DNA from: Tropicibacter naphthalenivorans
GTDB taxonomy: Bacteria; Pseudomonadota; Alphaproteobacteria; Rhodobacterales; Rhodobacteraceae
Reading direction: 5' to 3'
DNA length: 49,257 nucleotides
Assembly (NCBI RefSeq): GCF_900176475.1
Contig: NZ_FWXX01000016.1
Coordinates: forward strand, 1-49,257
Below are positions 26,016-34,201 of this stretch, one piece after another (position 1 is the first letter of the stretch; every line of letters starts with the position of its first letter). The translations under genes were made by a program, and so were the position numbers. The notes under the pieces were generated by a model, which saw nothing but the letters and a program-made list of their open reading frames with translations, made no database searches and was not told the origin of the DNA.

Positions 26016-26726
26016 TCAGGTCCGGGCCGCTTCGAACGCGGTCCAGGCCGCCTCGAACCGGGCAAAGTCGAAATCGGGCGCGCGCGCGGCGTCCAGCACG
26101 ATGGCTTCGGTGCGTTGCATCTTGGCGATGGCGGCGGGCAGTTCCGGCAGATGGGACTTGGGGATGACCAAAGCGCCGTGCCGATCGGCATGCACCCAGT
26201 CGTCCGGCGCAACCGTCAGGCCAAAGACCTGCACCGGGCAGGCAATTTCAGTCACATGGACAAAGGCGTGGCTTGGCCCGATGCCCCCCGCCAGAACCGG
26301 AAAGCCAAGGCAAAGATCGCCCAGATCGCGCATCACGCCATTGGTCAGCGCCCCGCACAGGCCAAAGCCCTTGTGGACGGTGGTGTTCAGCTCGCCCCAA
26401 TAGGCCCCGACGGGCTGCGGGTCGATGTCCTGAACAACCGCCAGCCGCGCGCCCTCGCCCGTGGCCATGTAGCGGTAGTAGTCCATGCGCCGCGCGCGGA
26501 CCGTCTCGGGCGGGTCGGTCGGCGGCTGGGCGGCGGAAATCCGGGCGGTGCGCGCCTGCCCCACCAGCACGCCCCGCGCGTCCGAGGCCAGAACGCGCCC
26601 ACGGGTAAAGGCGTCAAAGCCGCGCTTGCCGTCGATCACTTCGATCGCGTTGCACACGGTGGGCGTGTCTACGCGGCGCAAAAGGTCCAGAATGGGCCGC
26701 GTGGCCTGATCGGTTAGTCCAGCCAT
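26016..26726 (-). CDS. RraA-family protein (HMG/CHA aldolase-like)
   Basis: A protein of 236 residues of the RraA fold. Catabolic members are 4-hydroxy-4-methyl-2-oxoglutarate or related aldolases acting on pyruvate adducts with Mg2+; others only inhibit RNase E. Supporting segments are DTPTVCNAIEVIDG, CGALTNGVMRDLGDL (the family's DGxxRD-like motif, here with Asn for the first Asp), PVQVFGLTVAPDDWVHADRHGALVIP. In this catabolic operon an aldolase or decarboxylase is the likelier role. Its ATG lies 13 nt inside the preceding hydrolase gene, an overlap that suggests coupling. Confidence 0.8.
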   Translation of the reverse strand: MAGLTDQATRPILDLLRRVDTPTVCNAIEVIDGKRGFDAFTRGRVLASDARGVLVGQARTARISAAQPPTDPPETVRARRMDYYRYMATGEGARLAVVQDIDPQPVGAYWGELNTTVHKGFGLCGALTNGVMRDLGDLCLGFPVLAGGIGPSHAFVHVTEIACPVQVFGLTVAPDDWVHADRHGALVIPKSHLPELPAAIAKMQRTEAIVLDAARAPDFDFARFEAAWTAFEAART

Positions 26727-27397
26727 TGGGTCAAAGCCTCCGTCACCGTGTCGGGCTGTTCGAGGGTCGGCAGATGGCCCGCGCCGGGGATCACGCGATA
26801 GCGCGCGTGCGGCATCAGCCCCGCCATCAGCGCGTGCCGCTCGACCGGGCAAAGCCGGTCCTGAGCGCCGCACAGGATCAAGGTCGGCCCGGTGTAGCCT
26901 TGGAGAACGCCGCATTGGTCCGGGCGCTCGCGCAGGGCGCGGCTCTGGCGGGCAAAGACCTCTGGGCCAAGCTCAGTCGCCATATCAAGGCACAGCGCCT
27001 CGATCCCCGCGTCAGCTTGGGCAAGGTAGCGCGGGATGAAGGTATCGCGCATCATGTCCGCCAACTCTCCCCGCTCGGCGCGGGCGATTTGGCCGGCGCG
27101 CCCCGCCTGCACCTGCGGCGTTTCGGCCAAGGGATTGGTGTCCATCAACGCAAGGCGCGCCACGCGGCCGGGCGCTTGGCGCAGCACCTCCATCGCCACG
27201 ATCCCGCCCATGGACAGCCCCGCCAGGGCAAAGACCGGCGGCGCGGTCTCAAGGACATGACGGGCCATGCTCGCGATGCTGTCTTGGGTTGTGAGATCAG
27301 CGGCGGATACGGGCCGCTGGCCGCCTAGCGCGCGCATTTGCGGACCAAACAGCCGGTCGTCGCACATCATCCCCGGCAAAAACACCAAAGGCGTCAT
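26714..27397 (-). CDS. Alpha/beta-fold hydrolase
   Basis: A hydrolase of 227 residues. The nucleophile elbow is GLSMGG, the oxyanion side is VFLPGMMCDDRLF, the acid lies in LILCGAQDRLCP and the histidine in PGAGHLPTLEQPD, so the catalytic triad is complete. Such proteins are esterases, lactonases or enol-lactonases, and the exact substrate is not predictable. ATG 27397 overlaps the SDR stop (ATGA, 27394-27397), which fixes the start. In the operon it could open an ester or lactone made by the SDR or HisD-type enzyme. Confidence 0.85.
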   Translation of the reverse strand: MTPLVFLPGMMCDDRLFGPQMRALGGQRPVSAADLTTQDSIASMARHVLETAPPVFALAGLSMGGIVAMEVLRQAPGRVARLALMDTNPLAETPQVQAGRAGQIARAERGELADMMRDTFIPRYLAQADAGIEALCLDMATELGPEVFARQSRALRERPDQCGVLQGYTGPTLILCGAQDRLCPVERHALMAGLMPHARYRVIPGAGHLPTLEQPDTVTEALTQWLD

Positions 27398-28161
27398 GCG
27401 GCGGTCCACCCACCATCGACCATCAGCGCCGTGCCGGTCACCATCCGCGCCGCATCCGACGCAAGGAACAGCGCCGCGCCCATCAAGTCCTGCACCTCTG
27501 CGGGATGGCCGAGAGCGATCTTGGCGTTGATCCAGGCGCGCTTTTCCGGGTCGGCAAAGGTGGGTTCGGTCAGCGGCGTTTTAACGAACGTCGGGCACAG
27601 CGTATTGATGCGGATGCCGTCTGCCCCCCACTCCAGCGCCATCGCCTTGACCATGCCTTCGAGCGCGTGTTTCGAGGCGCAATAGACCGCGCGCTCTGGC
27701 CCGCCCACGTGGCCCATCTGCGACGAGACATGAATGATCGCACCGCCGCGCCCCTTGGCCTGCAACGCCTTGGCGGCGTTTTGCGACAGGAAATAGGCGG
27801 CGCGCAGGTTGACCGCCATGACGTCGTCGAAATCCTGCACGGTGGTGTCGGTGGCCTTGGTGTGGCGCGCAAGCCCCGCGGCATTGATCACCACGTCAAA
27901 GGCGTCCGGTCCGTCGAACAGCGCCGCCAGCTGCGTCAGATCGGCGATATCGCAGGGCACCGCCCGAGCCGTCCCGCCCAGCGCGGTGATCTGGTCCACC
28001 GCGGCGCGCAACGGGTCAGGCCGCCGCGCAACGCAGGTGACCTCTGCCCCGGCCTCTGCCATGGCGACCGCGCAGCCCAGACCGATGCCAGAGGATGCCC
28101 CGGTCACCAGCACGCGGCGACCTGTCAGATCAAACGAAGGCGTGGTCGGAAGCGGTGGCAT
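27394..28161 (-). CDS. Short-chain dehydrogenase/reductase
   Basis: NAD(P)-dependent oxidoreductase of 255 residues. The cofactor motif is VTGASSGIG (19-27), the structural motif is NAAG (93-96), and the catalytic set is S147, Y160 and K164 (YCASK). The C-terminus (ARMVTGTALMVDGGW) is typical of classical SDRs. ATG 28161 follows GAGG. The operator at 28177-28192 lies 15 nt upstream, the same distance as at the hisD-bicupin operon. It is the first gene of the SDR-hydrolase-RraA-HisD operon. It probably oxidises a hydroxyl group of the imported compound. Confidence 0.88.
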   Translation of the reverse strand: MPPLPTTPSFDLTGRRVLVTGASSGIGLGCAVAMAEAGAEVTCVARRPDPLRAAVDQITALGGTARAVPCDIADLTQLAALFDGPDAFDVVINAAGLARHTKATDTTVQDFDDVMAVNLRAAYFLSQNAAKALQAKGRGGAIIHVSSQMGHVGGPERAVYCASKHALEGMVKAMALEWGADGIRINTLCPTFVKTPLTEPTFADPEKRAWINAKIALGHPAEVQDLMGAALFLASDAARMVTGTALMVDGGWTAA

Positions 28162-28176
28162 GGTGGTAAGCCTCTT

Positions 28177-28247
28177 TTGCATACGATTGCAAGAAGGTGT
28201 ACGCGCGCACCGAAGCCTTCGCAAGAGATTTTTGCATACGCTTGCAT
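28177..28247. promoter_or_regulatory. Double LacI-type operator with promoter for the SDR operon
   Basis: TTGCATACGATTGCAA (28177-28192) and TTGCATACGCTTGCAT (28232-28247) start 55 bp apart. The arrangement is the same as at 16274-16344: operator, 3 bp, -10, 17 bp, -35, 7 bp, operator. The near site here is identical to the far site there. Confidence 0.75.
28196..28224 (-). promoter_or_regulatory. Candidate sigma-70 promoter of the SDR operon
   Basis: On the minus strand TTGCGA (-35, 28219-28224), 17 bp and TACACC (-10, 28196-28201), placed between the two operators exactly as at 16293-16321. Confidence 0.5.
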
Positions 28248-28298
28248 TTTGCCCGGCGCGGGCGTGCCTGACTTGGCCTGAAAGTCGTGAAAACGCGC

Positions 28299-29036
28299 CT
28301 AGCCCGTCACGGGGCCGCGCATCACCACGTTGGAATAGCCGTCCTGGATCACCCGGCTCATCGCCTCTCGAGCGTCGGTCTGCGCCCCCGAGGCGATGGC
28401 CGAGACAATCGCGCGGTGGCGCTGCGCCACGCTCTCGCGGCGGTCGGAAAAGTCCCCGACGTGCTCGGACATGAACAGCGAGTATAGCGCGGTCTGCACC
28501 AGATCGCCCAGCGACTGCAAAAAGCGGTTGCCCGACAGCCGCAGCACCTGCTTGTGGAATTCATAGTCGGCCACGGCGAAATCGGTGCGGTTGTCCGCCG
28601 CCGCCAACCGGTCGCACAGCGCGTGCAGCTCGTCCAGATCCAGCTGGTTCACCCGCCCCGCCGCCTGCGCCGCCGCCGCCGGTTCAAAGATCATGCGGAT
28701 TTCATACAGCTCTTCGTAAAAGCGCGTCGGATTGCGGGCGGTGGCGTGCCAGCGCAGCACGTCCTCGTCGAACATGTTCCATTCGTCGCCGCGGCGCACA
28801 TGTGTGCCCACCTTGGCCTTTGACTGGATCAAGCCCTTGGCAATCAGGGTCTTTTTCGCCTCACGGACCACCGTGCGGGACACGCCGAACATCTCGCACA
28901 GGTCCGGATCCAGCGGGATCATCGTTTCCGCCGGATACTCGCCCGCGACGATCGACCGGCCAAGCTGGTCCACCACAAAGGCCGTGTGATTGGACGCGCG
29001 CTCCGCCCCTGCGCCGCCCGCTGTGACCAGTGTCAT
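28299..29036 (-). CDS. GntR-family regulator with FCD domain
   Basis: A regulator of 245 residues in the FadR subfamily. The N-terminal winged helix is at about 15-80 (VVDQLGRSIVAGEYPAETMIP, MFGVSRTVVREAKKTL), and the all-helical FCD effector domain follows (YEELYEIRMIFEPAAAAQAA, FAVADYEFHKQVLRLSGN) with the metal-binding Asp and His residues of FCD proteins. ATG 29036 overlaps the YjfF stop (ATGA), so it is co-transcribed with the sugar importer. Regulators of this kind usually respond to sugar acids or similar acids. It could control the importer, the downstream SDR operon, or both. Confidence 0.85.
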   Translation of the reverse strand: MTLVTAGGAGAERASNHTAFVVDQLGRSIVAGEYPAETMIPLDPDLCEMFGVSRTVVREAKKTLIAKGLIQSKAKVGTHVRRGDEWNMFDEDVLRWHATARNPTRFYEELYEIRMIFEPAAAAQAAGRVNQLDLDELHALCDRLAAADNRTDFAVADYEFHKQVLRLSGNRFLQSLGDLVQTALYSLFMSEHVGDFSDRRESVAQRHRAIVSAIASGAQTDAREAMSRVIQDGYSNVVMRGPVTG

Positions 29037-30037
29037 GAGAGAGCGGCGGAACCAGTCGCTGTGCGTCGTCTTGCCTGTGCTGCCCTTTTCTGTGCCGCCC
29101 ACGTCAGTCCTTTCTGTAGGAGGATGAATGCGAACAGCAGCCCTCCGATCACGATTTTGGTCCACCAGCTCGACAGGGTGCCGTCGAACACGATGTAGGT
29201 CTGGATCAGCCCCATGATGAGGATGCCAAAGAATGTCCCCGCGACAAAGCCATAGCCGCCCGTCAACAGCGTGCCGCCAATGACCACCGCCGCGATGGCG
29301 TCAAGCTCGACGCCCACGGTCGCCAGCGAATAGCCGGCCGAGGTATAAAGCGAGAAGACAATCCCGGAAAGCCCCGCCAGCCCGCCCGACACCGCATAGA
29401 TGCCAATGGTGGTGCGTGCGACGGGCACCCCCATCAACTTGGCCGCCTGCTCGCCCCCGCCAAGCGCATAGACGTTCTGGCCAAAGCGCGTGCGATGCGC
29501 GGTGATGATGCCGACGAGGAAGGTCAGCACCATCAGCCCGCCGATCAGGCGAAAGCGCGCGCCGTCCACCTTCCAGTACAGGCCTTGCAGCGTGTCGTAG
29601 AATTCATGCGTGATCGGCACGCTTTCGGTGGACAGCACATAGGCCGCCCCGCGCGCAAGGAACATCCCCGCCAGCGTCACGATAAAGGGCGGCATTTCGA
29701 GGTAGTGGATCGTCGCGCCCATGGCCGCGCCAAACCCGGTGGTCAGCGTCAGCACCAGCGCAAAGGCCACAAGCGGATGGATGGACGTATCGCGCAGGAT
29801 CACCGCAAGGAAGACGCCGGTAAAGGCGATCACCGACCCGATGGACAGATCAATCCCTCCTGACAGGATGACAAAGGTCATACCGACCGCCGCAATCCCC
29901 AGAAACGCGTTATCCGTCAGCAGGTTGGCAATCACGCGCCAGGACAGCATCGCCGGGTAGGCAGAGGCGCACAGCGCATAGGCCAGCACAAAGGTCGCCA
30001 GCGTGATCAGCAGCGGCAGGTGGGTGGACCGGATCAT
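29033..30037 (-). CDS. yjfF: Sugar ABC permease, YjfF-like
   Basis: Second membrane subunit of a YtfQRT-YjfF importer, 334 residues with about ten membrane segments. RbsC/AraH-family signatures are GIAAVGMTFVILSGGIDLSIGSV and LDAIAAVVIGGTLLTGGYG. E. coli YtfQRT-YjfF takes up galactofuranose, but the specificity here is inferred from the binding protein only. ATG 30037 overlaps the YtfT stop (ATGA). It is followed directly by the GntR gene. Confidence 0.85.
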   Translation of the reverse strand: MIRSTHLPLLITLATFVLAYALCASAYPAMLSWRVIANLLTDNAFLGIAAVGMTFVILSGGIDLSIGSVIAFTGVFLAVILRDTSIHPLVAFALVLTLTTGFGAAMGATIHYLEMPPFIVTLAGMFLARGAAYVLSTESVPITHEFYDTLQGLYWKVDGARFRLIGGLMVLTFLVGIITAHRTRFGQNVYALGGGEQAAKLMGVPVARTTIGIYAVSGGLAGLSGIVFSLYTSAGYSLATVGVELDAIAAVVIGGTLLTGGYGFVAGTFFGILIMGLIQTYIVFDGTLSSWWTKIVIGGLLFAFILLQKGLTWAAQKRAAQARRRTATGSAALS

Positions 30038-31089
30038 CGCGCCGCCTCCTCTTGGGTGGAATGGGGGGGCTCGGGCTGGGGCTGCGGGCCGGACGCGCGC
30101 AGCAGGTAGATGAAGTTGCCGATGCGCGGCGATTGGATCACGAGGATGCCAAGGATCAAGAGCGCCTTGATCACAAGGTTGAATTCCGGCGGCAGCCCCG
30201 ACAGCAGGATCACCGAGTTCACCGACTGGATGATCAGCGCGCCAATCAGCGACGCGATGATGGAAAAGCGTCCGCCCAGCAGGGAGTTGCCGCCGATGAC
30301 CACCGCCAGAATGGCGTCCAGTTCCAGCCACAGCCCGGCGTTGTTGGCGTCCGCGCCCTTGATGTCGGCGGCGACGATGACGCCCGCCAGCGCGGCGCAT
30401 AGCCCCGACACGAGGTAGACGCAAATCAGCAGCACCCGGCTGTTGATCCCCGCCAGCCGAGACGAGCGTTCGTTGATGCCGATGGCCTCGATCAGCATTC
30501 CCAGCGCGGTTTTGCGCACGCCAAAAGTGACAAGAGCGGCAAGCGCCAGCCAGATCAGGATCGGCGTCGGCACGCCCGCCACGGTGCCCGCGCCCAGATG
30601 GATCAGGCCGGGATTGTCAAAGGTCAGGATCTTGCCTTCGGTCACCAGCTGCGCAACGCCGCGCCCCGCCACCATCAGCACCAGTGTCGCCACGATGGGT
30701 TGGATGCGCAGCACCGCCACCAGAAAGCCGTTCCACAGCCCGCACAGCCCGCCTGCGGCCAAAGCCGCCAGCACCGCCGTGCCCCAGCCATGTCCCTCGA
30801 CCACCATGGCGGCGGCCACCGCGCCCGCGATGGCCATGACCGCGCCCACCGACAGGTCGATGCCCTTGGTGGCGATCACCAGCGTCATGCCAATGCACAG
30901 CAGCGCGACGGGCGCCCCCCGGTTCAGCACGTCGATCAGGTTGCCAAACAGCCGCCCGTTGCGAAAGTCGATCTGAAAGAACTCGGGGAACACCGCCACG
31001 TTCAGCGCCAACGCCACGCCAAGGATCAGCAGTTGCGGCATAATGCGCTTGAGAATGGACGGTCGCGGACCAACAGGGGGCGAGCTCAT
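30034..31089 (-). CDS. ytfT: Sugar ABC permease, YtfT-like
   Basis: First membrane subunit of the same importer, 351 residues. Recognisable parts are LLCIGMTLVIATKGIDLSVGAVMAIAG in its first half and LELDAILAVVIGGNSLLGG in its second, both typical of RbsC-family permeases. It pairs with YjfF as a heterodimer and receives energy from YtfR. Both ends overlap neighbours by ATGA, so the four importer genes and gntR form one transcript. Confidence 0.85.
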   Translation of the reverse strand: MSSPPVGPRPSILKRIMPQLLILGVALALNVAVFPEFFQIDFRNGRLFGNLIDVLNRGAPVALLCIGMTLVIATKGIDLSVGAVMAIAGAVAAAMVVEGHGWGTAVLAALAAGGLCGLWNGFLVAVLRIQPIVATLVLMVAGRGVAQLVTEGKILTFDNPGLIHLGAGTVAGVPTPILIWLALAALVTFGVRKTALGMLIEAIGINERSSRLAGINSRVLLICVYLVSGLCAALAGVIVAADIKGADANNAGLWLELDAILAVVIGGNSLLGGRFSIIASLIGALIIQSVNSVILLSGLPPEFNLVIKALLILGILVIQSPRIGNFIYLLRASGPQPQPEPPHSTQEEAAR

Positions 31090-32600
31090 GCGGCATCCTC
31101 CGTTGCGATAGCATTGATGATGTTGTCAGGGGTGATCTGATCGCCGGTCAGTTCGCTGACCTGCTCGCGGTCACGCAACACGATGACGCGGGTCGAATAG
31201 GCCACCAGTTCCTCCAGCTCGGACGAGGCGACCAGCAGCGCCATGCCGTCGGCGCGCAGCTGTTCAATCAAGGCGATGATCTCGGCGTGGGCGCCCACGT
31301 CGATACCGCGCGTCGGCTCGTCGAGGATCAGGAAATCGGGGTTCGTCGCCAGCCAGCGCGCCAGCAGCGCCTTTTGCTGGTTGCCCCCCGACAGCAGCCG
31401 GATCGGCATGTCGAGCGAGGCCAGCCGGATGTCCAACGCCCGCACATAGCTTTGCGCGATCTCTTCGATCTTGGCGCGAGGGATGGGACGCATCCAGCCC
31501 TGCCGGGCTTGCAACGCGAGGATGATATTGTCGCGCACCGACAGATCCCCCACGATCCCGTCGATCTTGCGATCCTCGGGACACAGGGCAAAGCGATGCG
31601 CCACCGCGTCGCGCGGATTTCTAAGGCCGATTTCCCGGCCACGCAGCAAGACTTGGCCATGATCGGCGGGCACCGCACCAAAGATCAGGTTCGCCGTCTC
31701 GGTGCGGCCAGAACCGAGCAAACCCGCCAGCCCCACCACCTCACCCTCGCGGATGGTCAGCGAGAAAGGCGCGATCATGCCGCGCTTGCCCAGCCCCTTG
31801 ATGTCCAGCAGCGTCTTGCCCGGCCTGCCGGTGTCGCGCGTTTTGACCTGCGCTTCTAGCTGGCGGCCCAGCATCATCGTCACCACGTCGCGCTGGGTCA
31901 CGTCGCGCAGCAGGCATTCGCCCACGACGCGGCCATTGCGCAGCACCGTGGCACGGTCCGAAATCTCGAACACTTGATCCAGAAAATGGGTAATGAAAAC
32001 AACGGCGAGGCCGCGTGCCTTGACCTGCCGGATCACGCCGAACAGCAGCTGCACCTCGTCGCGGTCAAGGCTGGCGGTCGGCTCGTCAAGGATCAGAACC
32101 TTGCCCGACATTTCCACCGCGCGGGCGATGGCCACGACCTGCTGGATGGCCACGGAATAGGCGGTCAGCGGCTCCGCCGGATCAATGTCGAGGCCATAGC
32201 CCGCCAGCACGTCGCGCGCCTGCGCGTTCATCCGCCGCCGCGCGATAAAGCCGCGGCGCATGGGCTGCCGCCCCAGGTACAGGTTCTCTGCCACGGTCAG
32301 GTTCGGCAGCAGATTGACCTCTTGGTATACGGTGCCGATGCCCAAAAGCTGGCTGTCGGCGGTCGAGCCGGGGGCCACGTCCTGACCGTCCAGCATCAGC
32401 GTGCCCGCATCGCGGCGATACGCGCCCGTCAGGCATTTGATCAGCGTCGATTTGCCCGCGCCGTTCTCGCCCAGCAGCGCGTGGACCTCGCCGGGCATCA
32501 GCCGCAGATCCACATCGTCCAAGGCAATCGTGCCGGGGAAGAATTTGGATATGCCGCGCGCGTGCAGCACTGGCATCGGGTGGGTGGGGGTGTCTTTCAT
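31086..32600 (-). CDS. ytfR: Sugar ABC ATP-binding protein with two ATPase domains, YtfR-like
   Basis: A duplicated ATPase of 504 residues, as in RbsA/MglA/YtfR. Domain 1 has Walker A LLGENGAGKSTLIK and Walker B KVLILDEPTASLDRDE. Domain 2 has the degenerate Walker A GLLGSGRTETAN usual for this family, the signature LLSGGNQQKALLARWL and Walker B FLILDEPTRGIDVGAH. The 92-nt gap to the binding-protein gene contains a strong hairpin. It drives import through YtfT and YjfF. Confidence 0.9.
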   Translation of the reverse strand: MKDTPTHPMPVLHARGISKFFPGTIALDDVDLRLMPGEVHALLGENGAGKSTLIKCLTGAYRRDAGTLMLDGQDVAPGSTADSQLLGIGTVYQEVNLLPNLTVAENLYLGRQPMRRGFIARRRMNAQARDVLAGYGLDIDPAEPLTAYSVAIQQVVAIARAVEMSGKVLILDEPTASLDRDEVQLLFGVIRQVKARGLAVVFITHFLDQVFEISDRATVLRNGRVVGECLLRDVTQRDVVTMMLGRQLEAQVKTRDTGRPGKTLLDIKGLGKRGMIAPFSLTIREGEVVGLAGLLGSGRTETANLIFGAVPADHGQVLLRGREIGLRNPRDAVAHRFALCPEDRKIDGIVGDLSVRDNIILALQARQGWMRPIPRAKIEEIAQSYVRALDIRLASLDMPIRLLSGGNQQKALLARWLATNPDFLILDEPTRGIDVGAHAEIIALIEQLRADGMALLVASSELEELVAYSTRVIVLRDREQVSELTGDQITPDNIINAIATEDAA

Positions 32601-32651
32601 ACGGTGGACCTTATCCGCCGGGGGCTGGTCTGCCTACAGCCGTCACGTGAT

Positions 32652-32679
32652 CGCCGGGCGGGAGGAGAACCGCCCGGCG
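32652..32679 (-). repeat. Hairpin between ytfQ and ytfR
   Basis: A perfect 10-bp stem (CGCCGGGCGG with CCGCCCGGCG) and an 8-nt loop, just after the binding-protein stop. No T-run follows, so mRNA stabilisation or slowing rather than full termination is likely. Confidence 0.6.
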
Positions 32680-32692
32680 GAAGGGCCAAGGC

Positions 32693-33646
32693 TTAGTAGC
32701 CGAGGTCCTTCTTTGCGTTGAAGATCGCCAGATTGTCGTCCTTTGCGGTGAACAGCTTGGATTCGGTCTGGATCCACTTGGCCGGCTCTGTGCCGTCCGC
32801 CAGATAGGCTTCGAGCGCCTCCAACGCGGGGCCCGCCATGTTCGGCGTTAGCTCGATCGTGGCGTTCATCTCGCCGTCGGCGATGGCCTTATGCGCATCC
32901 GGCACCGCGTCGATGGCGACGATCTTGATGTCTTCGCCGGGCTTCAGACCCGCCTCTTTGATCGCCTGAATGGCCCCGACAGCCATGTCGTCGTTATGGG
33001 CATAAAGCGCGCAGATATTCTCTCCGCCCTCTGCCTTGAGAAAGCTTTCCATGACCACTTTGCCCTGCGCGCGGGTGAAATCGCCGGTCTGGCTGCGCAC
33101 GATTTGCAGGTTGTCGTGGCCCGCGATGCCCTGCTCGAACCCCGCCTTGCGGTCGATCGCCGGGGAAGAGCCGGTGGTGCCCTGCAATTCAACGATGCGG
33201 CAGTTCGCGCCGTTCATCTCGGACACCAGCCATTCGCCCGCGACCTTGCCTTCGTGCACCAGATCCGAGGTCACGGCGGTCAGGTACAGCGACTTGTCCG
33301 CATCCACCGTCCGGTCCAGCAAGACCACGGGGATTTCGGCGTCGGCGGCCTCTTCCAGCACCTCGTCCCAGCCCGTCGCCACCACCGGCGCGATCAGGAT
33401 CGCATCCACGCCCTGCGCGATAAAGCTGCGCAGCGCCTTGATCTGGTTTTCCTGCTTTTGCTGCGCATCGGCGAATTTCAGGGTGATGCCGCGCTTTTCG
33501 GCCTCTTGTTTGGTGACGGTGGTTTCCGCCGCGCGCCAGCCGGATTCCGATCCGATCTGGCTAAAGCCGATGGTCAAGTCTGCGGCAAGAACGGCCATCG
33601 GCGCACAAGCGATCACCGACGCCAAAAGCGTTGTTTTCAGTTTCAT
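32693..33646 (-). CDS. ytfQ: Sugar ABC solute-binding protein, YtfQ-like
   Basis: Periplasmic binding protein of 317 residues with a signal peptide (MKLKTTLLASVIACAPMAVLAA). It follows E. coli YtfQ closely in the segments LTIGFSQIGSESGWRAAET, QKQENQIKALRSFIAQGVDA, IAPVVATGWDEVLEEA, VELQGTTGSSPAIDRKAGF and YAHNDDMAVGAIQAIKEAGL. YtfQ binds galactofuranose. First gene of the importer operon; GGGAGG precedes its ATG. The upstream leader has a small stem (CGGAG/CTCCG near 33660-33679). Confidence 0.88.
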   Translation of the reverse strand: MKLKTTLLASVIACAPMAVLAADLTIGFSQIGSESGWRAAETTVTKQEAEKRGITLKFADAQQKQENQIKALRSFIAQGVDAILIAPVVATGWDEVLEEAADAEIPVVLLDRTVDADKSLYLTAVTSDLVHEGKVAGEWLVSEMNGANCRIVELQGTTGSSPAIDRKAGFEQGIAGHDNLQIVRSQTGDFTRAQGKVVMESFLKAEGGENICALYAHNDDMAVGAIQAIKEAGLKPGEDIKIVAIDAVPDAHKAIADGEMNATIELTPNMAGPALEALEAYLADGTEPAKWIQTESKLFTAKDDNLAIFNAKKDLGY

Positions 33647-34201
33647 GATGTCCTCCCTTCGGAGCCACTCCCTGCTCCGTGCGACTCATTAAGTATTATT
33701 TTATTAGTTTTGTAAACTCTGCTGTGAGGCTTGACGCGAAAGCGAATTTTTTCATATGTTTTTCAGTTGATTATTATGATCCTCTCGGCCGCTCGGCCCG
33801 CTTTGCGTCGTCTCCAGATGGTCCAACACGCTGCCGAATTCAACATAAAGCGCGTGCCGGGTGCGGTCCGCGTCTTGCTCCGGAGCGTTGGTCTCTGCGC
33901 CGCCAAGGCGCTTGGGCCGGACAGGACAACCGCTCGATGGTCAGCGCGCATCTTTCTGTCGCCCGAAGAAATGCCCCCGGTCGTCTGGCTTGGCTGGCAA
34001 GGAGATGACAGTATCGCGATGGCTGGCTGAGGGAGGCTTGACTGATGGAATGGGAACACCTCCGCACGAAGCAGCCGGAGGTCAAGGGCCTCGCATTGGT
34101 TTTTTGGAGCGCCGCCTTTGCTTGAAGCCAAAAGTGATACTAATGAGTAGATGCAGCCGGTGGATACAGTGTGTCGCGACCCGAGGTATTGGGAGTTTTC
34201 G
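33647..34201. other. Intergenic region between divergent ytfQ and mcrB
   Basis: 555 nt without a gene I can support. The first about 120 nt are AT-rich and should hold the ytfQ promoter; they contain the inverted repeat AGTTT-TGT-AAACT (33706-33718), a possible regulator site. The middle (33780-34030) is GC-rich and opens short frames on both strands, none with recognisable protein features. The last about 170 nt are of lower GC, like the start of mcrB. Confidence 0.5.

Noticed and set aside
33679-34030. Two overlapping plus-strand frames of about 100 codons before mcrB
   Set aside because: No recognisable domain, basic low-complexity translation and no ribosome site; likely non-coding.
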